Part shown: piece after piece, positions 56,561 to 64,000 of the stretch
Numbering within the stretch: position 1 is the stretch's first letter
How the letters are laid out: every line of letters starts with the position of its first letter
Notes under the pieces: model-generated
The model's database searches: none
The model's input: only the letters and a program-made list of their open reading frames with translations
What the model was told of the DNA's origin: nothing
Position numbers and translations under genes: made by a program
Assembly (NCBI GenBank): GCA_964523405.1
Contig: CAZGAQ010000005.1
Location: forward strand, 135,613-199,612
DNA from: CAZGAQ01 sp964523405
Lineage (GTDB): Bacteria; Planctomycetota; Phycisphaerae; UBA1845; Fen-1342
Length of the DNA: 64,000 nucleotides
Direction of reading: 5' to 3'

Positions 56561-56627
56561 AACGACACCGAGCCGGCCACTCGTTGTGACCGGCTCGGCT
56601 CGGGTTCGCGAAAGAGACTGCAGGAGA
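56561..56627. repeat. 67-nt intergenic repeat, copy A, with hairpin
   Basis: Copy A of a 67-nt unit found again at 56890-56956; only two bases differ. The unit holds a 9-bp stem (56568-56576 with 56590-56598) with an A-T pair at 56571/56595. Confidence 0.8.
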
Positions 56628-56889
56628 TCGGGTTGCTTTCACCGGATCATACGCCGGCCGCACCGCTCCGTGCACGGTCGGCTACGCCGCCGGTCGGGTG
56701 CGTCTCAGAAATCATCGCGCCGCCTCCGTCGGCCGCGTGCGACTGTGTCGTTGTCGCCGCCCCGGACGGCAGAATCGGCGCGGCACCCGATAACGCCTCC
56801 CCGCCCGCGGTGTCTGCCACGCGGATCGCACCGGTCCCCTGTGGCCGGCGCTCAACGTCGAGAACCTGTGCAGCCTGGGGCCCGCCCCA

Positions 56890-56956
56890 AACGACACCGG
56901 GCCGGCCACTCGTTGTGACCGGCCCGGCTCGGGTTCGCGAAAGAGACTGCAGGAGA
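56890..56956. repeat. 67-nt intergenic repeat, copy B, with hairpin
   Basis: Copy B. The two differences from copy A, at 56900 and 56924, turn the A-T pair of the stem into G-C. After the repeat a GGAGAG-like site leads to ATG and a six-codon frame (MRFTRS), which is not counted as a gene. The gap 56528-57122 otherwise has no gene. Confidence 0.8.
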
Positions 56957-57122
56957 GAACAAGATGCGCTTCACCAGATCGTAGGTCGCGCCACGCAGGT
57001 GTATACAGCGCCAGGTGGTTCGTCTGGGAATAAACGCCGCGCTTCTGCCGCAGGGGCGCCGCCCGCCCGCAATTACCCGGCAGTTCCGCAGGATTCCTGA
57101 GTACTGCCGAGAAAAACTGCAA

Positions 57123-57869
57123 CTACGCGCGGCGCTGCGCGGCCGCCGCGTCCACGAGGGCCTCGAAGAGCCGCAGATGCTCGGTACGATCCACCAGGTC
57201 CTCCGGGTGCCACTGCACGGCGAGGAGGAACCGCCCGTCACTCATGTCCTCGGATGCTTCCAGCAGTCCGTCGGGTGAATAGGCGACAGAACGCAGACCG
57301 CGCCCCGGCCGCGTGCGGTCCACGGCTTGGTGATGGCGGCTGTTGGTCTCAAGCTCCGTCCCGCCGACGATGGCAGCCAGGCGGGCGTCCGGCTCAATCC
57401 GAACCGGGTGAAATGCCCCGCGCCAGTGCACGGCCCGGTGATGGGTCAGCGGCTGGAGCTGCAGGTCCTCCAGGTGCTGCACGAGCTGCCCCCCGCGCGC
57501 CACGTGGGCCACCTGCGAGCCCAGGCAGATGGCGAAGATCGGTACCCGCGCGGTGTCCGCCCGCCGGAAGAATTCCACCTCAAACGCATCACGCCGGCTA
57601 TGCATGGTGTCCGTCCGGGGATGCCTGACCTGCCCGTACTGCCGTGGCTCGAGGTCTTCCCCACCGGTGAAGATCAGGCCGTCCACGATCTGGAGCAGGT
57701 CGTCGAGCAGGGCGGTCTCCGGCTGCGCCGGCACCGGCAGCGGCACCGGCAGACCGCCGGCCGCCACCACGGCGTCGGTGTAGGCCGCATTGAGGTACAG
57801 CTTCTCGCGCGGTGGCTGGCGCGACGCATCGGCGACAAACGAGCTGGTGATGCCAATCCGGGGACGCAT
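57123..57869 (-). CDS. Class I glutamine amidotransferase-like hydrolase (peptidase C26)
   Basis: A 248-residue protein; ATG 57869 has AGGAGA upstream. The gamma-glutamyl hydrolase (PuuD-like) layout is complete: IFTGGEDL oxyanion region, nucleophile Cys115 in AICLGSQ, His221 and Glu223 in VQWHPED. Members hydrolyse gamma-glutamyl bonds, for example gamma-glutamyl-GABA. The usual second consensus glycine after Cys is kept. Substrate unknown. Confidence 0.88.
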   Translation of the reverse strand: MRPRIGITSSFVADASRQPPREKLYLNAAYTDAVVAAGGLPVPLPVPAQPETALLDDLLQIVDGLIFTGGEDLEPRQYGQVRHPRTDTMHSRRDAFEVEFFRRADTARVPIFAICLGSQVAHVARGGQLVQHLEDLQLQPLTHHRAVHWRGAFHPVRIEPDARLAAIVGGTELETNSRHHQAVDRTRPGRGLRSVAYSPDGLLEASEDMSDGRFLLAVQWHPEDLVDRTEHLRLFEALVDAAAAQRRA

Positions 57870-58017
57870 GCTGCAGATTCTCCTGGGCCCGCAGGCCGCC
57901 ATCGGACGCCGGTGGCTGGTCCGCAAAGCGCGTTTGCATCCGCCGGAGTCGCTTGTATAGTAACGCGCGAATGCGGCGCGGTCCCGCCCGTGCGCGGGGA
58001 CCTCCACTTCAACCCTT

Positions 58018-60396
58018 GTGAATGGGTGCAGCGTGCGAAACACGGGTGCAGCGACCGGAATTCCCGCGACGTGGCTGTTGCGGTTGGTGCTGGCATGTGG
58101 ACTCCTCGGTTTCCTGGCGGTTGTCACGCCGGGGCGGGCCCAGGAAGACCAGGCCAGCGCGGGCATGCGCATCAAGGCGGTGGAAATCCAGGGCCTGCAG
58201 CACCTCAGCGAGGCCTACATCCGGCGCACCATCCGCACCCGCGAGGGGCAACCCTACGTGCGGAAAGACGTCGAAGAGGATGTCCGCGAGCTGCTCCGCT
58301 CGCGCAAGTTCGTCGCCGCGTTCGCCAGCACGCGCACCGTGGATGGCGAAGCCATCGTCGTCTTCACCGTGCAGGAAAAGCCGGAGGTCGTGTCGGTCGA
58401 ACTCGAGGGCAACAAGAAGTTCACCGACGCCCAGCTCTTCGAGGTCACGCCCGTCGCCGGCACGCCGCTCGACCGCTACGAGGTGAACCGCGGGCGGGAT
58501 GACATCCTCGCCAAGTACAAGGAAGCGGGCTACTACTACGCGGAAGTCACGGTCGACGAGGCCGCCCTGAACGAAAACCGCGTCGTGTACAAGATCGCCG
58601 AGGGGCCGCGCGTCAAGATCCGCCACATCCGCTTCGAGGGCAATCACGCCTTCGCGGACGCGCGCCTCAAGACGAAGCTGGAAACCAAAACGTACATCTG
58701 GATCTTCCGGAAGGGCGCGCTGGACGAGGAAAGGGCCGATCGCGACGCGATCAGCCTGCAGAAGTTCTACCGCGACGAGGCCTACCTCGACGCCCGCGTG
58801 GGCTACCGCCTGGAGTTCGACGCCATCCGCCGCGAGGATCTCGACCTGGTCTTCGTCATCGAGGAAGGTCCGCGCTACACCGTGCAGGAAGTCACGTTCG
58901 AAGGGAACACGGTCTTCGACGCCGAGCGCATCCGGGCCGTCATGGGGCTGGCGCCGACCAAGTTCGTGCGCGACGAAGTTCTGCAGGCCGACGTGAAGAA
59001 GATCCAGGACCTCTACGGCGAAATCGGCTACGTCGCCGCGCGCGTCGAGACCCGGTTCGACTTCGCCGAGGAGCCGGGCCAGGTCCAGCTGCGCGTCGGC
59101 ATCACGGAGAATATGCAGTCTCGCTTCGGCCGCATCACGATCCGCGGCAACAAGCAGACCAAGGACGAGGTCATCCGCCGGGAACTGCTCTTCTATCCCG
59201 GCGAGTACTACAACACCGTCGAGGTCAAGCGCGCGGTTCAGCGCGTGAGGGAAACCGGCCTGTTTCGGCCGGAGAGCGTGGAAATCACCCCCCTGGAAGA
59301 CATCGAGGGGTCGCGCGAAGCGTTGGTCAACGTCGAGGAAACCGAGACCACCAAGTTCCTGATTGGCTTCGGCGTCAGCACCGACAACGGCCTGATCGGC
59401 TCGCTGAGCCTCGAAAACCGCAACTTCGACCTGTTCGACTGGCCCCGCACGTGGGGTGAGTTCTTCCGCGGGCGGGCGTTCAAGGGCGATGGCCAGCGGC
59501 TGCTGCTCGAGCTGGAACCGGGGACCGAAGTCACGCGTGGCCGCATTTCGTTCACCGAGCCGTACCTGTTCGACCAGCCGATCCGCCTGGATACATCGCT
59601 GTACCTGTTCATGCGCGGGCGCGACGGCTACGACGAGGAGCGCGTCGGCGCCACGATCTCGCTGAGCAAGCGCTTCCGCAGCGGCCTCCTTAACGGCTGG
59701 GCGGTGGAAGGCACGGGGCGCTTCGAGAACGTGGACATCTCCAACGTCGACCCGTTCGCGGCGCGACGCATCCGGGAGGCCAAGGGCACGCACTATCTGT
59801 CGACCTTCAAGGGCGCGCTGGTGCGCGACACGACCGACAGCCGCGTGTTGCCGAGCGAGGGGTACCGCTTCAGCCTCAGCCTGGAGCAGGCGGGCGTGTT
59901 CGGTGGGGAATACTCGTTCTCCAAGCCGGCGGCCAGTTTTGCCTGGTACAAGACGCTGCAGACGGACATCCTCGACCGCAAGAGCGTCCTCGCGCTGCGC
60001 GCGGATACCGCGTACGTCGTCGGCGACGCGCCGGTGTTCGAGCGCTTCTATGCGGGCGGCTTCGGCTCGCTGCGCGGCTTCAGCTTCCGCGGGGTCTCGC
60101 CGCGCGAAGGCATCAAGCACAATCGCGTCGGCGGCGACTACATCCTGCTGACCGGCGGCGAGTATTCGTTCCCCCTGTACGGCAAGACGTTCCGCGGCGT
60201 GACGTTCGTCGACATGGGCACGGTCGAGAACGACTTCGGCATCAGCAGTTGGCGCGCGGCGGCCGGCTTCGGGTTGCGCGTCCAGGTGGATTTCTTCGGG
60301 CCGGTGCCGATCGTGTTCGACTTCGGCTTCCCGCTCATCAAGTCGGATCGGGACAACACGCAGATTTTCAACTTCGCCTTCGGCGCCTCCTTCTAG
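58018..60396 (+). CDS. bamA: Outer membrane protein assembly factor BamA
   Basis: A 792-residue outer-membrane protein. The start is uncertain: GTG 58018 is used, with GTG 58033 possible; neither has a strong ribosome site. A signal peptide precedes five POTRA domains (about 50-440) and a 16-strand barrel (445-792). The L6 motif LRGF (685-688) and a C-terminal Phe (FAFGASF) are diagnostic. BamA folds and inserts outer-membrane beta-barrels, showing that this organism has an outer membrane. Confidence 0.95.
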   Translation: MNGCSVRNTGAATGIPATWLLRLVLACGLLGFLAVVTPGRAQEDQASAGMRIKAVEIQGLQHLSEAYIRRTIRTREGQPYVRKDVEEDVRELLRSRKFVAAFASTRTVDGEAIVVFTVQEKPEVVSVELEGNKKFTDAQLFEVTPVAGTPLDRYEVNRGRDDILAKYKEAGYYYAEVTVDEAALNENRVVYKIAEGPRVKIRHIRFEGNHAFADARLKTKLETKTYIWIFRKGALDEERADRDAISLQKFYRDEAYLDARVGYRLEFDAIRREDLDLVFVIEEGPRYTVQEVTFEGNTVFDAERIRAVMGLAPTKFVRDEVLQADVKKIQDLYGEIGYVAARVETRFDFAEEPGQVQLRVGITENMQSRFGRITIRGNKQTKDEVIRRELLFYPGEYYNTVEVKRAVQRVRETGLFRPESVEITPLEDIEGSREALVNVEETETTKFLIGFGVSTDNGLIGSLSLENRNFDLFDWPRTWGEFFRGRAFKGDGQRLLLELEPGTEVTRGRISFTEPYLFDQPIRLDTSLYLFMRGRDGYDEERVGATISLSKRFRSGLLNGWAVEGTGRFENVDISNVDPFAARRIREAKGTHYLSTFKGALVRDTTDSRVLPSEGYRFSLSLEQAGVFGGEYSFSKPAASFAWYKTLQTDILDRKSVLALRADTAYVVGDAPVFERFYAGGFGSLRGFSFRGVSPREGIKHNRVGGDYILLTGGEYSFPLYGKTFRGVTFVDMGTVENDFGISSWRAAAGFGLRVQVDFFGPVPIVFDFGFPLIKSDRDNTQIFNFAFGASF

Positions 60397-60659
60397 AGGA
60401 GGCAGGCAGGTGGGAGGCCGCGGCGTGCGCGGGGGGCGGCCGGACGGGCAGGCGTGCCGGCGGTGGGGCGACGCAAGTGGGGGTCGGCGGCACGGCGGGA
60501 GCGTATGGAAGGGGCGCGGCCGCAAGAAAGGGGAATCCTGTTTCGGGACCGCATCCGGTACGACGGACCGCTTTGCAAGTGGCATTCCGACATGCGCTTA
60601 CGGATGGCGCGATCGTGGAGCGGGCATGCTGCGGTGCGCGGAATTTTGCGGTGATCGCC

Positions 60660-60687
60660 TTGACAGCGCCCAGGATGCTGATAGATT
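60660..60687 (+). promoter_or_regulatory. Candidate promoter for the tRNA-Ile/tRNA-Ala/23S unit
   Basis: TTGACA (60660-60665, perfect -35) and TAGATT (60682-60687) spaced 16 bp. It lies about 135 bp before tRNA-Ile and after bamA, where a separate rRNA promoter is expected. Confidence 0.55.
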
Positions 60688-60822
60688 ACCTTGCTCGCTA
60701 CGGTCTTGAGGACAGCGAACTCTGTTGGCCGCAAGCGGTGGTGCGAAGCCGGGATCGGCGGCCCGCCGCGGCGAAAGCCGCTCTGGCCGGCCCGAGCTGA
60801 GCCCGGTGTCGGTGACGGCGTT

Positions 60823-60896
60823 GGGCTCGTAGCTCAGTTGGTTAGAGCGCGTCCCTGATAAGGACGAGGTCACAAGTTCGAATCTTGTCGGGCCCA
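60823..60896 (+). tRNA. tRNA-Ile (anticodon GAT)
   Basis: 74 nt. Acceptor gggctcg pairs with cgggccc, discriminator A. Anticodon stem cgtcc/ggacg encloses loop ctgataa, anticodon GAT. Normal T arm with ttcgaatc. CCA is not encoded. Confidence 0.95.
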
Positions 60897-60940
60897 TTGG
60901 ACCGCTGAGCGCGACGGCGAGCGACGGAAAAAAGTGGAAA

Positions 60941-61027
60941 ATGGACGTCGCCGGGTTCTTGCAGGTTTTGGCCGTCGCAGCTATACTGGCCTTTCTCGCC
61001 TGGCGGATGACGCGAGGCGGGGGCTGA
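60941..61027 (+). CDS. Possible 28-residue membrane peptide between the tRNA genes
   Basis: Reads MDVAGFLQVLAVAAILAF then LAWRMTRGGG: one good membrane helix. A GGA-rich stretch precedes the ATG. It overlaps the promoter candidate at 60959-60987, so it may be no more than chance. Confidence 0.25.
   Translation: MDVAGFLQVLAVAAILAFLAWRMTRGGG
60959..60987 (+). promoter_or_regulatory. Candidate internal promoter before tRNA-Ala
   Basis: TTGCAG (60959-60964) and TATACT (60982-60987), spacer 17. The -10 is strong (5/6), the -35 weak (3/6). About 85 bp before tRNA-Ala. Confidence 0.35.
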
Positions 61028-61071
61028 GGCCCGGACCGGTGCGACTAGGCGTGTCCTGGTCCAAACGGCAA

Positions 61072-61144
61072 GGGGCCGTAGCTCAGTTGGGAGAGCGCCG
61101 CGTTTGCAACGCGGAGGTTGCCGGTTCGATCCCGGTCGGCTCCA
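61072..61144 (+). tRNA. tRNA-Ala (anticodon TGC)
   Basis: 73 nt. Acceptor ggggccg pairs with cggctcc, giving the G3:U70 pair that identifies tRNA-Ala; discriminator A. Anticodon loop tttgcaa, TGC. CCA is not encoded. Confidence 0.96.
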
Positions 61145-61404
61145 ATCGAGCGGCAACCGAGTTCTGCGGAGCTTGAGCTTGCGGGCATGCGGTGGTGTGC
61201 CCGAAAGCCCGCGCTTCGCGGGGCGGCGGTCGGCGGTAAGCCGGGCGCAGGCTGATCTGTGACAAGTTCATAGGTTGGGTGTTAAGGTATCAACGCCGAA
61301 CAATCGAGTCGGTACCGTGGCTGCCGCAAGGTGGCCGGCGGTGCTGGACTCCGTTCTCTCTCAGTAGAGATAGGTGCGGCTTGATCACAGCTATTCATAA
61401 ATGT

Positions 61405-64000
<2,596 letters not shown>

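Noticed and set aside
56015..57100. 361-codon plus-strand frame across the rarA start and the repeat region
   Set aside because: Mostly antisense to rarA, and the intergenic part has no domain or start signal.
58009..60585. 858-codon frame opposite bamA
   Set aside because: Antisense shadow; BamA is certain on the other strand.

Overview
This is a high-GC bacterial window that looks like a member of the Planctomycetota, probably Phycisphaerae or a close relative. The clues are a membrane protein ending in the planctomycete-type zinc ribbon (CxxCGY..RGN.SGRCPECG), two VPEP/IPEP-type PEP-CTERM proteins, several very large secreted proteins built from CotH, lamin-tail, beta-helix or propeller repeats and ending in dockerin-like calcium repeats, and a 23S rRNA unit with no 16S gene in front of it. 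The assignment is inferred from gene content; I could not run a phylogeny.

Layout. 1-4100: the tail of a probable C25 (gingipain-like) peptidase, a zinc-ribbon membrane protein, a lipoprotein, and a frameshifted ECF sigma factor overlapping a membrane protein with a TPR tail. 4136-14810: two divergent-looking but same-strand CotH/lamin-tail/dockerin giants, an alpha/beta hydrolase, and a 13-repeat propeller-like dockerin protein. 14904-25089: an envelope or metal stress block with a DUF2202 ferritin-like protein, a Cys-containing secreted protein, a Spy/CpxP-like protein, an anti-sigma factor and its ECF sigma factor, then a lipoprotein, a CusR/CusS-like two-component pair behind a copper-box-like operator, a PepSY-repeat secreted protein and an HtrA protease. 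25090-29441: a decayed patch holding a DnaK-like C-terminal tail, then a triplicated beta-helix dockerin protein. 29815-33434: a GH38 alpha-mannosidase and a ThuA-like protein. 33798-36020: an HD-GYP/PilZ protein and a PEP-CTERM protein with an in-frame UGA.

36099-50097: housekeeping genes, including rsgA, gpmI, coaB, pgeF, an alcohol dehydrogenase, a HEAT lipoprotein, murI, a prepilin peptidase with an unusual insertion, aroK, a metallophosphoesterase, a small lipoprotein, a QueD-like protein that lacks the usual catalytic residues, and a TIM-barrel isomerase. 50151-58017: a DUF642-like PEP-CTERM gene with a clear terminator, then a four-gene run in which every junction overlaps by 4 nt (rarA, 5-formyl-THF cyclo-ligase, nadB, GT-C glycosyltransferase), an intergenic region with a duplicated covarying hairpin, and a class I glutamine-amidotransferase-like hydrolase. 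58018-60396: bamA. 60823-64000: tRNA-Ile(GAT), tRNA-Ala(TGC) and the first ~2.6 kb of 23S rRNA, which runs off the window.

No CRISPR array, insertion sequence, integrase or phage module was seen. The items most worth a second look are the UGA-plus-hairpin PEP-CTERM gene, the copper-box-like operator inside the stress block, the duplicated covarying hairpin, and the unlinked 23S unit.
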